Shown here: piece after piece, positions 33,831 to 47,370 of the stretch
How the letters are laid out: every line of letters starts with the position of its first letter
Position numbering within the stretch: the first letter of the stretch is position 1
Source: Gongronella butleri
Lineage: Eukaryota > Mucoromycota > Mucoromycetes > Mucorales > Cunninghamellaceae
DNA length: 64,000 nt
Assembly (NCBI GenBank): GCA_025201375.1
Contig: JAIWZP010000008.1
Location: forward strand, 434,001-498,000
Reading direction: 5' to 3'
The notes under the pieces: generated by a model
What the model was told of the DNA's origin: nothing
Databases searched by the model: none
What the model saw: the letters and a program-made list of their open reading frames with translations, nothing else
Position numbers and translations under genes: made by a program

Positions 33831-34999
33831 GGGATCACGAAGAAGAGGCAGGGGGGATGACATGAAGTCAGGAGTGGAGTGTCATGGCCCGTCGAGGGGG
33901 TAACCACGTGAGGAGTAGTCAGCACAAACTTGTTGTAATACGGCATCTTTTTATTGAGCAAGAGAGAGAGGAGGGCACAAGGGGAAAAATAACAGATGGA
34001 AGAGGTAAGGAAAAAGGGGAAGGACATCCGCAAAGCGGGTGTCCTTTTATAGTTTTGAAATTTAAGGGAATGTTCTAATATGAAGCCTGCGGCAAGACGC
34101 GTCTACAGTATTTGGATGTTTCGATCTGGAATGGTCCATTGCGTCTTGGCAATTGTAGATGGGCGTTTTGTATGGATCATGATTGGCGTTTTGACCTTTT
34201 GGAACGTGCAAGATGGAATGTGGGCGTTTGGAAAGGTAGATGGAAAGGTCAATGGAAGCGCGAGGAGCGTCATCTAGTAGATCAGAGATGGCGCAGCGAG
34301 CGCGTAAAAAAAGAAAAATAAAATAGAGTGATCTGCAATCTGTGCTGCGGATCTGGGGGGCCTAACATGGAGAGATCTTGCAAAGGGATGGGCTCGTCGA
34401 TCGCTTGTTGCTTGGCGAGCATGTCCTGAATGTGTGAATGATGGCCTTGTCCCGCTGTCCACCAGGTCCCCGGGATTGAGGCCGGAGGTGTCGTTCCTGG
34501 CTGGGCGGTGATAGCCGACGGGTCGGTGGTGGTGTAGAGAAGCCGAGCCGAAAGCCATCTTGGATTACAGTATTACAGTATGCCAATTATCCAAGATGGA
34601 CAGTCTCGGGGCAATTCGGAGCCCACGCGTCGGCATAGCGGCGGGTACAGTAAGCCGGCCCCCAACGTCGCCATTTAGTCGTGGCGAGTCTTGGAGCCGT
34701 TCTGCTAATTCCGTTGCGTCTGGTTTTTGGGGGCGATTGTCGGAAAACCCCAAAGATGAGTCACTACTGGAAACGGTGTGATTCGACGAGGACGCGGCGG
34801 AGGCGAGGAGGAGACGGACGGGGCATGAGAGAAGGCTGTTGGGGGCTTTGGACCGACCCTTGTTGCCCTTCTTGCGTCGTTTGCCAGAAAAGGGGCAGAC
34901 GGCGACGCACGGGGATGGGTGAGCTCTTGGTTGACGAGAAAAAAATCGATAAAACCGGTATTTCTCCAGAAATTCACAATTACGATTCTGGCACGTTAA
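33831..34999. other. Flank of the DIRS-like relic, possible decayed upstream ORF
   Basis: Minus strand about 34320-34560 gives a Pro/Gln-rich reading including QDMLAKQQAIDEPIPLQDL and SMLGPPDPQH. It is open for about 80 codons and lies upstream of the reverse transcriptase relic in the same orientation, which would suit a gag-like ORF1. The assignment is by position only. 34575-34650 contains repeated TACAGTA words. Nothing else is recognised. Confidence 0.3.
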
Positions 35000-36240
35000 A
35001 AATCTGATTTGGTCATCCTAAAAACTTAAGAGTGGTATGAAACGCGCACGCGGACATTTTCTTCCAGTCTGACAAAGTCGATTCGCAACCTTTGTACACC
35101 TACCGTACGACGCCAGATTTAAAATTTCAACTCCAATTTTCTCGACAAGGAACAATGTAACCCACGGCAAACTTACAGTGATAAAAAACGCAGAATTTGA
35201 TTCTCTGTCAGATGAGATCAGTTACATTGGCGTGCAACCAAAACTGGTCGAGAAATTCAAGATTCTAAAATTTGACTTTGATCACTTTTTTCTCGCGATC
35301 CGTCAAGGCAACCCCGGATTTTTATTGCAGATTTGCTGAGAACAAGTTCCGCCTCCGGGCCTCGCTGCCTAACGTGTGAGAGGTGCTAGGCCACTTGTGG
35401 TAGGATAGCGCCGCACCCCCATCTACTGTACGTTTGACGCAATTTTCGTGGATCGCGGTGAAAGCGTGAACTGCTTGGCACCACGCTTTGACGACATCAT
35501 CTTCAAATTTTTTCTACTGTACCCGGTGGTGTGAGGTCGTCGGTTGAGTGCTCCTTGTGAAGATGAATCCAAAATATCGATGTTTTCCCAAATTCAGCGT
35601 TGGGCTCTAGAAATATTTTGTGGATCAGGATGAAACTGGTACTGTATCATTCGAAAGAAACAGGCTCGGACGTCATTTCTGGATTGTTATTTTGGCGATG
35701 CACAACCTCTGTACGCTTGTAAAATCCGTTCAAAGATTACGAAAATTTTTAATGTTGATGTTGTCAGCAACGGATTAGACAACACACAGTGCTTTTAACG
35801 TGTCGAAGACACCTCTTGCATCTCTATCGAATGAGAGCAGTTTCGTCGATGGATGGCTAAAGCTTGCAGAGAAAATTCACTTTTGCATCAAAACCTTTGA
35901 TCGCGATTTGTTCGACAACGGTCTAATAAACGTGTAATTTTTATTCCAGTTTTACTAATAAATCGGGACCAAGGCATCTAATGGGATGGCTTGCACTGCG
36001 CTAGCTTGGATTTTGACATTTTGCATCGGTCATTTCTTCAGCAAGCTGTAGCCCACTCAGCGTGCAAAATGTGCAAAGTAAAACAATAAAAAAAATATGA
36101 TATGAAACAAAAAGAAATCCATGCAATCCATGCACCTTAATTTGGAAGTGTCAAACGTTGAACTTTTGTAAAAATATCTTGACCAAAGTAAGCACTTTTG
36201 TCAGTCGATCACCATCATTCATGCGTCAATCTTTGGGATT
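35000..36240. repeat. Dispersed repeat family A, copy 1
   Basis: About 35620-36240 aligns in order with 38100-38720 and, for its first 400 bp, with 49090-49490. Shared landmarks: GACAACACACAG, CTTTTAACGTGTCGAAG, a block ending GGTCTAATAAAC, CATCTAATGGGATGRCTTGC, GCTAGCTTGG, TGCATCGGTCATTTC, and (copies 1 and 2 only) CACCTTAATTTGGAAGTGTC. By-eye identity is near 75-80%. 35000-35600 holds related but more diverged words. Non-coding in all frames. Confidence 0.7.
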
Positions 36241-36418
36241 TTTTTCTTTTTTTTTGTTCCTTGTCGTCTGGCTCTTTTCACATATTGATGCCGGCTTTTT
36301 TTTTTGTTCGTTTGGTGCGGCGAGTTGTTGTGTGGCTCTTTTCACATACTGATGGACTTTCCCTCCCACGAGACTTGTCGTTTTAGAGGGTAGATATCTG
36401 TATTTATTTGGAAACATT

Positions 36419-37312
36419 TTACTGTAAAATTTCGTGGTATACAACGTTTTCCACTTCTACGGGAATAGAGCCTTCAAGTTGACGTCGTCGTTGGGCTTCG
36501 ATGCTGGACAAAGGGACTGCAATTCGGAGGTTGCGCGGGTTGCGTGTTCGAGACAGCGCAACATAGAGCTGACCATGCGTGAATATTGATTCAGGATGCT
36601 TTATGTACAATCCTGCTGCTTGCAATGATTGGCCTTGCGCCTTGTGGATTGTTATGCACCATGCAGGCTTAACTGGTAGCTGGCGTCGTAGCATCTGAAA
36701 TGGAAGTGTGCCTTCTCCATCAGTGAGAAAGTTAATGCGTGGCAGAATGTACTCAGTCGCTTCATCGTCGTCGTCGTCGTCTACGAATCTTTTTACGCCA
36801 ATTTGATATTGAAGCAACCGTGTTACATACACCTTCGTTCCATTGCATAGTTTGGCGGCCTTATCAATGTTGCGTGTTATGATGAGTGGCATGCCGGTCT
36901 TCAATTTCAAAACGTGATCTGGTACGCCTTTGATGTGCAATTCCTGCAGGCTCTCGGTCGTGAATTGGCTGGTGATTTCGTTCGTGGCCGAGTCGCCGTG
37001 CAGTTCAGACAGCGAGGTATAAACACGTTCTTCACCGGGGAACACCGAAAACGCAAGATCATTGATTCTATTGACGTCGTCGTTTTTGGCTGCCAAGATT
37101 GCGCGGTCTCGGAATTGCGTGTGATCAGCTGCGGAATCTCGCAAAGATGGGTATATGAAATTAATCAATTGCCAAGGGTATGCGGCGTCAAGTAGCCATT
37201 GTCTATTGATGGGTATTGAATGCTGATAAGGAGGAATGCCAGCACCGACCTTAAGCAGCAAGTCAGCAAATTCGCGAGCTGTTTGCTGAGAAAGAGGGGA
37301 TCGATGCATCAA
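36419..37312 (-). pseudogene. Helitron helicase relic (Pif1-like C-terminal part)
   Basis: A 297-aa open frame ending at a TAG/TAA-type stop. It shows Helitron Rep/Hel C-terminal motifs: EFADLLLKVGAG, RAILAAKNDDVNRIND, KGVPDHVLKLKTGMPL, NIDKAAKLCNGTK, AWCITIHKAQGQSLQ, and HGQLYVALSRTRNPRNL. The replication-initiator domain, Walker A and the N-terminal half of the helicase are absent; upstream sequence in the same strand is decayed. The element is thus 5'-truncated and cannot transpose by itself. It is nested between two copies of repeat family A. I did not find a convincing 3' hairpin with CTRR end. Confidence 0.85.
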
Positions 37313-37479
37313 ATGATATGACTCTCAAAGCGCTGGTGTGTAGGTTGCCAAACAGATTTGAGATATTTGTCCGCACTTGAATCTCTCAAGCGGGCGACCC
37401 TCCAGATGCATTTTGACCTGCTGACCAAGCAACTTTTTTTCGTAATTTGAAAAAATCATTTCACCACCAAGAACTCATT

Positions 37480-39240
37480 GCAGCGCCACGAAACTTTCCC
37501 ACCCATAGGATTTGACTCCTCTCTTCAGAAAAATTAAAACCTCGACATCGATCATCTGGTTCCGCGAGAAACTTGACATTGCTGAAAATTTGGCTGTAGC
37601 GTGTTTTGCAAAAATTTATTTCGCGGTAAAATCATGCTTCAACCACCGCGAAATTCTACAAAAAATGGGCGGTTTGCGCCGCTTTTTTCAAAAAAACACT
37701 AAAACTCGGAGGTTGATCAGGCTGTTGTCAAGGCAATCGCCACCTTCACGAAATCTTGCCAATTCAATCTGAAAGCCAAAAATACAGTAAAAAAGGTTGG
37801 ATCGTTGCCAAATCAGTGCCATTTGTTCACTTCCGCGTGTTTCTGATACAGTATTTTAAAAAACTCAGCCAGACCGGCGTTGTTGACAATTGTGAAAATT
37901 TAGCAATTTTGCAATGATTTTCACTAATCCAATATTAAAATATACAAACCTTGATTGGATCATCTCTCCAAATCTTTGCATTAGGCCATTTTGTTGTGTA
38001 TTTTTCAGCGTGACATTGACAACCAGAAGTCAGTTGAGTCGCTGTGCAAATAAATCCTAAATATCGACATTTTTACAATTTAGCACTGTCTTGGTCAATT
38101 TTTTTTCGATCGCAATGAAACTTGCATCGCTCGAATCAGACGGGCTCGGGCGTCATTTCCAGAATGTTTGTTTGCCCGATGCGTGGGCTTTGTACGCTTT
38201 TGAAAGCCGTTCAAACTGTACAAAAATTTCAACCTCGATGTTCTGGGCAACGGATTAGACAACACACAGCGCTTTTAACGTGTCGAAGGCATCTCTTGCA
38301 TATCTATTGAATGAGACCAGTTTCATCGATAGATGGCTAAAAATCGCAGAGATACTGTAATTCACTTTTTCATCAAAATCTTTGATTGCAATTTGCTCGA
38401 CAATGGTCTAATAAACTTGTGGTTTTTATTGCATTTCACTAATAAACAAGGGGGCAAAGCACCTAATGGAATGACTTGCCGCGAGCTAGTTTGGGTTTTA
38501 ACTTTTTGCATCGGTCATTTCACCAAGCTGCAGCCCACTCAATCATCAGCGCACAAAAATGGGCAAAATAAAAATACAGACAACAAAAAAAATACCGTGC
38601 AATTTATGCACCTTAATTTGGAAGTGTCAAACCTTAAAATTTTGCAAAAAAATCTTGACCAAGGTAAGCAATTTTCTCAGTCGATTGCCGTTCATGCGTC
38701 ACTCTTTGGGCTCTTTTCTTACGTTGGGGCGACTTGCCATTTTGTCAGCCAATAGTAAATAATTGGAGTTACCTGTTTGGGATGCATTGATCACTCGGAG
38801 TTCGAAATTTCCCGAATTTGGCATTTTCTGAGTTTGAAAAGCGTGACCCCTGAGTGACCCTGAATTTTTCAAAAGTGGTCGTAGCGCTTTGGGGGTTTAA
38901 GCTTTTTTGTTGCAAATTTTGAACTGAATTTGGTGCGACTATTTTTGAGCGGGGGCGACCATGCAGATGGCCAGATGAATACAAAATAGTACAAATAGGA
39001 TATTTTTTGGAATTTTCTGGTCCAAAAAATCGGGCGGGTCCGTCTTGATCAACACTGGGCTACGGTATACTGTAGTGCACGCCGTGACGCAGATTTCATT
39101 GGCGGGGATCAGGCTGTAAAAAAATTTCTGGAAGCACAGCAGGCCAGCAAAGTCTGAAAAACGCGCTCTTTGGTTTTCAAAAGGTAAATGTGTAAGTTTT
39201 TGTGCAGCGTAGCGCGATGCGTCATGCATTGAAATGATAG
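37480..39240. repeat. Dispersed repeats: family E (37480-38060), family A copy 2 (38100-38740), family B (38780-39240)
   Basis: 37640-37770 shares wording with 59230-59350 (AAAAATTAAAACC... then GGTTKATYAG...GCAAGCC). 38100-38740 is the second copy of family A, in the same orientation as copy 1. 38880-39220 aligns with 48810-49100: AAGCTTTTTTGTTGCAAATTTT, GCGACTATTTTTGAGCGGG, CGACCATGCAGATGGC, AGATGAATRCAAA, GGGCGGGTCCGYCTTGA, GCCGTGAC and a final AAAATTTCTGRAGGCA. The order A-B here is B-A around 48-49 kb. No coding exons. Confidence 0.65.
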
Positions 39241-40412
39241 CACGCGTCAGTTTCTGTCCACTGAGATCGAAACATTTGGACAGATGCACAGATAAAACGC
39301 TTTATTGGTGTGCAAAAATCCAAAATGGATGAAAATCGTGCTGCTGCGCGTTTTATCGCAAGCAGCTTGGCTGGCCGATTTTCTTCAAACAGAGACAGAA
39401 CCCCCACCGCGGAATGCTCGTGATTTCTGTCTGGCACAGATGCGTGGTGGGCGTGAAATTGTGAATACGAAAAGAGAATTACAGCACAATATGAACACAC
39501 ATTAGCCAAAAAATGAGACAGTGAACGAAAAACGTTTGAAATTAAATTTTCAACCCACTTATTTTATGCATCAAGAAGATATATCATTCCGCATGGTGTG
39601 TCGCAAATGTGCGGCACGCCGGATGCAGACAAGCCATCAAATTTGAAGGCAGGAAGGCAAGGCAGCAGTTTCAAGAGGCTAAAAGGTCAAAATGTACTTT
39701 TGTGTGTAAAATTCACATCGTTTTGAATTTTGGTGCGGCAAAACGTGTCAATGGTTGTTGTTGAGCTGCATTGTCGCTTGCGATTTGCCAGACACCTGGT
39801 CTTGCGCGCATGTGTATTTCTTATCATAGATGAACCCGTGGATTGGAAGGCCGGGAGTGCTGCAGGCACGTTTTTTTTTTATGTTCACGGGCGTCATGCA
39901 CGACTCGCGGCGTCGCGGGAGCGTGTGCGGGTTGCGTGCTTTAATGCTTATGAATGGATGTAGGTAGATGGCAAAGTAATAAAAAAAACAACGAGTAATC
40001 ATGGCGAGCGGCGCCCCTGGGCGCGTTTTGCCGCGTGCCATGTCGTACAAGTGCCGTTCGTGCGTCGGTGACGTCTCTCAATTAGGACAGCGCCCTTTGA
40101 TACGTACTTTAGGAAGTGGTGTCCTTTGATGTTTCAAGGAAAAGACAGGGACAATCATTATTTTATTATTATTTGTCAAAATTGTCATTTGCGTGCGATC
40201 AGCCAGTAAAAGAGGTTGGTCTGAAGGGCACCAAACAGGGCCACGTTGAGCTGCAAGTCGGGTCAACTTTGTTTGACTTTGTGCGACGGTCGTCGGACCC
40301 GCAAAATCCAAAAAGACCCTCTTTGCGGGGCTTTCCCAGCGCCAAATTTCCCCTTCTCTTTTCCTCCTACTTTCACACTTTTTCCCTTTTCATCTAGCCC
40401 ATCTTTCGCACC
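39241..40412. other. Desert end and promoter of the Rab gene
   Basis: AT-rich with short ORFs on both strands, none recognised. The last 100 bp (40310-40412) are pyrimidine-rich and lead into the Rab11 ATG. Confidence 0.35.
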
Positions 40413-41724
<1,312 letters not shown>

Positions 41725-42586
41725 TTGTGCTCACTTTCTTTTTGTGTCATGTTCTCTCTCTCTTTTAAATCTGTTGATATATTATATAAATATAATTGTT
41801 TTTGGTTGCAAAAATCTGCAACGGGCACGAGCGATGCATGTGTCGTGTCAATCATTGAGTGGGTGACGAAATGAATGAAAGAGAAAGAGCGTAAAAGGTT
41901 GCCTGGCTTCATTTTTTTCGATGATTTTGTTGACGTGACACAGCAGATCGCGGACCTGGAGCTTTTTTTTCACATGAAATGTTGGTGCTCGTGTTCAACA
42001 GATCTCAAGGTGTGAAAATATCTTGTTTTCCGTCGTGACAATCGAGGGGGGGGGCAAAAGAAACAGGGTCGATCCCATCACGCGATTGGCGCGGCCGCAT
42101 GAAAGCGTGTGCGTTCGCGTGTCTTTTTTTTTTTTTTTTTTTTTTTTTTCCATGTTTCGTCCATTGCCTTATCGCCCACTATCAGCTCCCTTCTCAGTTG
42201 GGTGAGTGTGGGGTCAAGGCGAGCCGATCCCAGGTTTTGCGTGCTTGATTGGATTGTGCGATGGAATTTCCTCCATCGCGACTGGCCACGGACGGCGGCA
42301 AACGAAAAAGTTTTTATTACAGTGAGCGGGGCCTCGTCTTTTTTTTTTTTTTTTTTTTTCTTTCTCTCTCTCTTCTTTTTTGTCTGAAAAAGCCCATCTT
42401 TCCCTCCCCTCTCCTTTACCTGTTGGATTGATTGATAGGAATTTCCTTTCCACTCCCTTATTTCTGTATTCCATCTGATTGAAAATAGGGCCTTGCCAAT
42501 TGATTGCCTCTCTTTCCTCTTTTTCTTTCATTTTGTGCAATTGAACCCCCCTTTCCCCCTTTTTTTCTTCTTTACAAGTGTCAAAT
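41725..42586. other. Intergenic region and promoter of the desaturase gene
   Basis: Contains long T-tracts at 42122-42149 and 42340-42360 and CT-rich stretches up to the ATG. No exon is seen. The ORFs are Phe-rich low-complexity readings. Confidence 0.4.
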
Positions 42587-44311
42587 ATGTCAGGGCAAAG
42601 TAAGCAACGATGACCCATGGCTATGGCGAGACACACAGGGAAGCTGACGGTCCAATTTTTTCTTTGAAACATTTACAGCTCGAGTTTTTAAGCGATCCGA
42701 AGTGTCCGATTCGCTCAAGGCGTACCAAGCGGGCGACAAGAACGCCGACAAGTTCCTGATTGTCGACAACAAGGTGTACGACATCACGGATTTCATTGCT
42801 GATCATCCTGGCGGTGCTCAGGTCATCTCTACGCACATTGGCAAGGATGCCTCTGGTGAGTCACTAGGACTGCAGATGGGCCACGGAGGCTTGCAGAGCG
42901 AGCGGAAATGGCAAAAAAGAAAGGGGGGGGGAATCGAGGGTCCCAGGGAAAAAGAAAAAAAAAGATTTGGTGGGCTGATCTTTTTTCCTTTTTTTTTTTT
43001 TTTTTTTAGATGTGTTTCATGCGATGCATCCCGAGTCTGCGTACGAATTGCTTGCTAATTGCTACGTTGGCGATCTTGCTGCGGACCATGCTGGTGTGCA
43101 GGGCGAATTGGTGAATGGTGTACACAAAAAGTCCAAGGCATTTGCGGACGAGATGCGATCGTTGCGCGAGCGTCTTGAGACGGAGGGTGCCTTTAATGGC
43201 AGTGTTCCGTTTTACATTTACAAGGTGGTGTCGACGTTGGCCATTGGTGCGACGGGTCTGGCCATGCTCTACTATGGCGGCCATTCGACGTCGGTCGTGC
43301 TTGCGGCGGCGGTGGTTGTCGGTCTGTTTTGGCAACAGTGCGGCTGGCTCGCCCACGACTTTGGCCACCACCAGGCGTTTGCGGACCATACGGTCAATGA
43401 CGTGATGATTGCGTTTTTGGGTGGATTCTGCCAAGGTTTCTCGCTGTCGTGGTGGAAGAACAAGCACAACACTCACCACGCCTCCACCAACGTCCACGGC
43501 CACGATCCCGATATCGATACGGCGCCTGTCCTCCTCTGGGACGAATTTGCCACCGCCAATTTCTATGGAAACCTCGAGGGTCAAAAGGATTCGGCATTCT
43601 CGCGCTTCATTGCCGAGCACGTGCTCCCCTACCAGACGCGCTATTACTTTTTTGTCCTCGGCTTTGCGCGTCTCTCGTGGGCCATCCAATCGCTCCAATA
43701 CTCGTTCACCGTCGGCACACTCAACAAGTCAAAGACTCTCAACCTGTTTGAGCGCACCATGCTTGTCAGCCATTGGATCTTGTTCACCACTTGGACGCTC
43801 CTCTTCATCAATTCGTGGACCAACATGGTCATGTTCTTTGTCGTCAGCCAGGCCACCACCGGCTACGCGCTTGCCCTCGTTTTCGCCATGAACCACTCGG
43901 GCATGCCCGTCCTCACCCAAGAACAGGCCCAAAAGATGGAATTCTACGAGATCCAGGTCGTCACCGCCCGCGACGTCACCCTCGGCGCCCTCGGCGACTG
44001 GTTCTGCGGCGGCCTCAACTATCAAATCGAGCACCATGTAAGCAAAATTTAGAAAAAAAAAGGACAACGGCGCGTCGCAAAAAGAGCCACAAAGCCTGAT
44101 TCCCGCCCCCCTTTTTTTTTTCTTATCCCAGGTATTCCCTGATATGCCCCGCCACTACCTGCCCAAGGTCAAGCCTCAAGTCAAGGCTCTCTGCAAAAAA
44201 CACAACATTTTGTACCATGATACCTCTGCTTTGCGCGGCACCTTGGAAGTGCTGCAAACCTTGGATGTTGTCCAAAAGCTCTGCGCCAAGTTCTCTCAAA
44301 AGATGTTTTAG
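42587..44311 (+). CDS. front-end fatty acid desaturase with N-terminal cytochrome b5 domain (delta-6 type)
   Basis: Four exons: 42587-42599 (13 nt), 42679-42855, 43010-44037, 44132-44311; 465 aa. The cytochrome b5 domain spans about residues 5-85 with the haem motif HPGG (ADHPGGAQV). Three histidine boxes follow: HDFGHH, HNTHH (in WWKNKHNTHHAS), and QIEHH, where Gln replaces the first His as in front-end desaturases. QQCGWLAHD and VHGHDPDIDT closely match fungal delta-6 desaturases of the Mortierella/Mucor type. The enzyme would introduce a double bond between an existing one and the carboxyl end, using electrons through its own b5 domain in the ER. Delta-5 versus delta-6 cannot be settled by motif alone. 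Confidence 0.94.
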
Positions 44312-45587
44312 ATGATTTTTTAATTATACACTTGCGCGCACACTCCCCTTTGTCCACCCTTCTCTCCTCCATTTCTCCTCTTTTTTTCTCTTTTATCTAT
44401 TTTTGTATTATTGATGCATGCGAATAAAAATGGGCCTTCCCATCATCCCATTCCACCATGAACCACGAGGCGCGTGTGATGAGAAGCTGAGGGGTCCATG
44501 GCCAGCAACGTGGCAGCTTGTCAAACAAACAAAGCGCAAGATTTTCTGCTTTTTGTGCGACAATTGGCCTCTGCCGCTGCATTCGCTGCCCCCTGGATGA
44601 GCGCATCATGCTCCATGGGCTCGAACGCGATGGTACTCTTTCATACCACAATATCATTATCATATGCGCACCGACGCGCCGAAATGAGTGGTATGTTGGC
44701 AAAAAAAAAAAAAAAAAAGAAAAAAAACCAGGTGAATCACTTGCCCAATGGGTGCCAATTCATGCACAAGCAGCGGCGTGGTCGCAATGCCTAGGCGACA
44801 CATATAAGAGGCTGTCTTTGAATCGCTTAGATCGCGTCTCAAGGTGGTGATCGCGACGTGTTCTCAATTTACATCCATTTACATCTTTTTTCATTGAAAT
44901 CTTTGGTCAATGGATTTGCGATGAAAATGGCAGAGTGCGGGCAGCATTTGAATGTCATTCCACGCTGAGATTAACTTGCGCGGCCCTATCCACGTGGTCG
45001 GTGGCCAAATGCCATCAAGAGTCGGGTCCCTTTTGTTGATTACGCGACGGGGCACCCTGCCAATCCATTTTTGGTCGTACCAAAGTGGAGCGCCCTTGTG
45101 TTACCGCTGCCGCGCAATCAACACACCAAAAAAAAAAAAACTAAAACGCCGCGTGCAAAAAAAAAAAGTTCGTGTCGCTTCAAGTCGTCGGGTGTTCATC
45201 GTCTCCCCTAATTATTTTGGGCCTATCTGGCACTTTTGGGGAGGTCAATTGCAAAATGGCTCACGTCACCTGATCTCTGCTCCCCCAAGGCCGCCTGGTG
45301 CACAATGGCTTTTTTTTTTTTTTTTTTTTTGCAAAGCACCAAATTGAAGCATTCCCGTGGGCCCCAAAGCAGCAAAAAGACCCGACGACCCCGACGCCGT
45401 GTTTGCCAACAAAGAGGCGTGTTTGCAATGATAATTTATTTGTTTCTCTTTTTCTCTTTGTCTTTTTCTCTCTTTTTTTTTCTCTCATTCTTTGCTTGTT
45501 CATTGTGACGCCCATCTCCTCACCCTTCCGCGCCAGCTCAATTCTTCCCTCGTCCCTTGCACTTGCTTCATTCTCGAAAAAAAAAAG
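44312..45587. other. Intergenic region, low complexity
   Basis: Holds the desaturase 3' end (AATAAA at about 44423) and A/T tracts at 44700-44727, 45130-45140 and 45309-45330. No supported exon. CT-rich stretch 45430-45580 may be the leader of the small ORF that follows. Confidence 0.4.
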
Positions 45588-45917
45588 ATGTCAGCGACCA
45601 CCATCGGCTCCACATCATCCTCGTCAACATCGTCCACATCATCATCATCATCGTCGTCATCATCGATACTACGGATGTTTTTGAGCGAACTTGTCGACAG
45701 CTTTCTGCAATCCTTTAAACCGCCCGTGACGTCAAAAAAGACACAGTCCGCGGCATCCAGGGCGGCATGGCAACAGGAGATGAATGCCACACTCACCGTG
45801 TTTGAAAAGACCTATGTGTCATTCCCTGAGCTGTCCGATCACGACCCTGCCGAGCCGCACTGCCACCGGTCTGCGGCAAACACCGACTCATCCTTTCGCC
45901 CATTGACCACCTGCTGA
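45588..45917 (+). CDS. Small Ser-rich protein, unrecognised
   Basis: Single-exon ORF of 109 aa preceded by a CT-rich leader and an A-rich start context. Residues 1-26 are Ser/Thr runs. A helix-like middle follows (ILRMFLSELVDSFLQSF, then SRAAWQQEMNATLTVFEKTY), then a polar tail. No family is recognised. The non-repetitive middle has amphipathic character, which supports a real gene more than chance. It could be a first exon only, but no donor is obvious before the TGA. Confidence 0.4.
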   Translation: MSATTIGSTSSSSTSSTSSSSSSSSSILRMFLSELVDSFLQSFKPPVTSKKTQSAASRAAWQQEMNATLTVFEKTYVSFPELSDHDPAEPHCHRSAANTDSSFRPLTTC

Positions 45918-47370
45918 GCAGGAAAAGAGCAAAAACGGCCAAAAAGACGGCTCTTTCTATTTTTTACTTTTTTTTATCCTTTTTGTCATCGTTTCACTCG
46001 CCCCATCCCGCATGTCATCACAACATGGACCACGCTTGGTCCTCTCTTATCCCCCCTCCCTGCCCATTTATCCTTGCAAGTGCCCCATTTTGCTCATGTG
46101 ATGCCCCCTTTGCCGGCCATCCGGGGCACCAATGGACCTCATTTGCAATTTGACACCTCCAATTCCCTCTTTATTTATTGCCATTCAATGGGGGATCACG
46201 ATTTGGATCATGAAGGACCCATGGTCGCACCAATTTTCTTACTTTGCACAGCATTCTTTGTACGGAGCAAGCCTCCTCCCCCCCTTTTTTTTTTGCCTTG
46301 GCAGGCCCCATATATCCCCCCTTTTATACACATATGACCTTCATTTCCACACACACACACACACACACACACACCCAACAACCCAGCTACGTAACTAGCA
46401 AGCAAATAAAGCCCCCCCATTACCATTTAAAATTAAAAATACCATACCAAATACTAAAGCGGGTGTAACAAGACCGCCCTGCATGGCGACTGGGCAAATT
46501 GGGGAGCAGCGTATCGATCAAGCCGCGAGAAGAGTCCGCCCGCCTAATGTAAAACACCGCCTCCTCTGGGGCAACAATGAGTATCGAGAAAAAAAAAAAA
46601 GGCTGCAAGCTTGTCCGCACGCCCCGCTGTCACCCCTCTCCTCCTTTTCCGATGCACTCACTCCTGTTCTTCCGCTCGCCTACTTGATTGATGGTCGAAC
46701 TGGCCCTCTGCCGTCCAATGAGCAAGAGTGCTCGCAAAAAAACAAAAAAAAAAAATGAACAGCGCTGCGCCACTTTTGTGTGCACGCGCACGCCTCAATG
46801 GCTAAGGCGCAGGCACAGAAGATAAGAGAGATCCAGATGGTGCGCGTGAAACCCACCTACACGGGTACGGCGGCGCTAAAATGGACCAAAAGACGAAGAG
46901 CGGTTGTTTTGACACTGTTGTCGGCATTTCACAAACGAGAACGGCGGCGCCCGATTGAAAAAAAAGGGGCAGCGTGCGGGGTGTCAATCAAATAGTGATT
47001 TCCAACTCTCAGCAAAAAAGGGGGCGCAACAATGAAAAAGTTGGGGGGGGGGCGCGAACAGGCCGGGAGCTGTGTTTCATGGGCAGATCGTGCTAAAAAG
47101 ACGGCAGGTGTGGCGACACCTGCAAGGAGGTGGGCCACACTTGCAAGTGGGCACAGCCTCTGTACCTTTTGGCGTGCTTTGCATCATTTGCTCCATGTCG
47201 TGCGCGTAAAAATGGGGGTGTGGTATATTTGGGCGGATTTTTGTTGATAAAAAAAATAAGAAAGATGGAAATAGCTCTTGTTGATGATCTCAAAGCTTTG
47301 AATTGGCATTCAAAAAGGCCATTTAACGGCAATGTCGCGATAATCGCAAAATCAATCTTTGTTTTTTTTA
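45918..47370. other. Intergenic region with a CA microsatellite
   Basis: A (CA)13 dinucleotide run lies at 46349-46374. The rest is low-complexity or unremarkable; the short ORFs on both strands are not protein-like. Nothing else is seen. Confidence 0.5.

Noticed and set aside
42122..42360. Long T-tracts as LINE or SINE poly-A tails
   Set aside because: No target duplications or element body next to them; such tracts are everywhere in introns and spacers of this genome.
46780..46850. tRNA-like A-box wording (TGGCTAAGGCGC)
   Set aside because: No acceptor stem, anticodon arm or B box could be formed around it.
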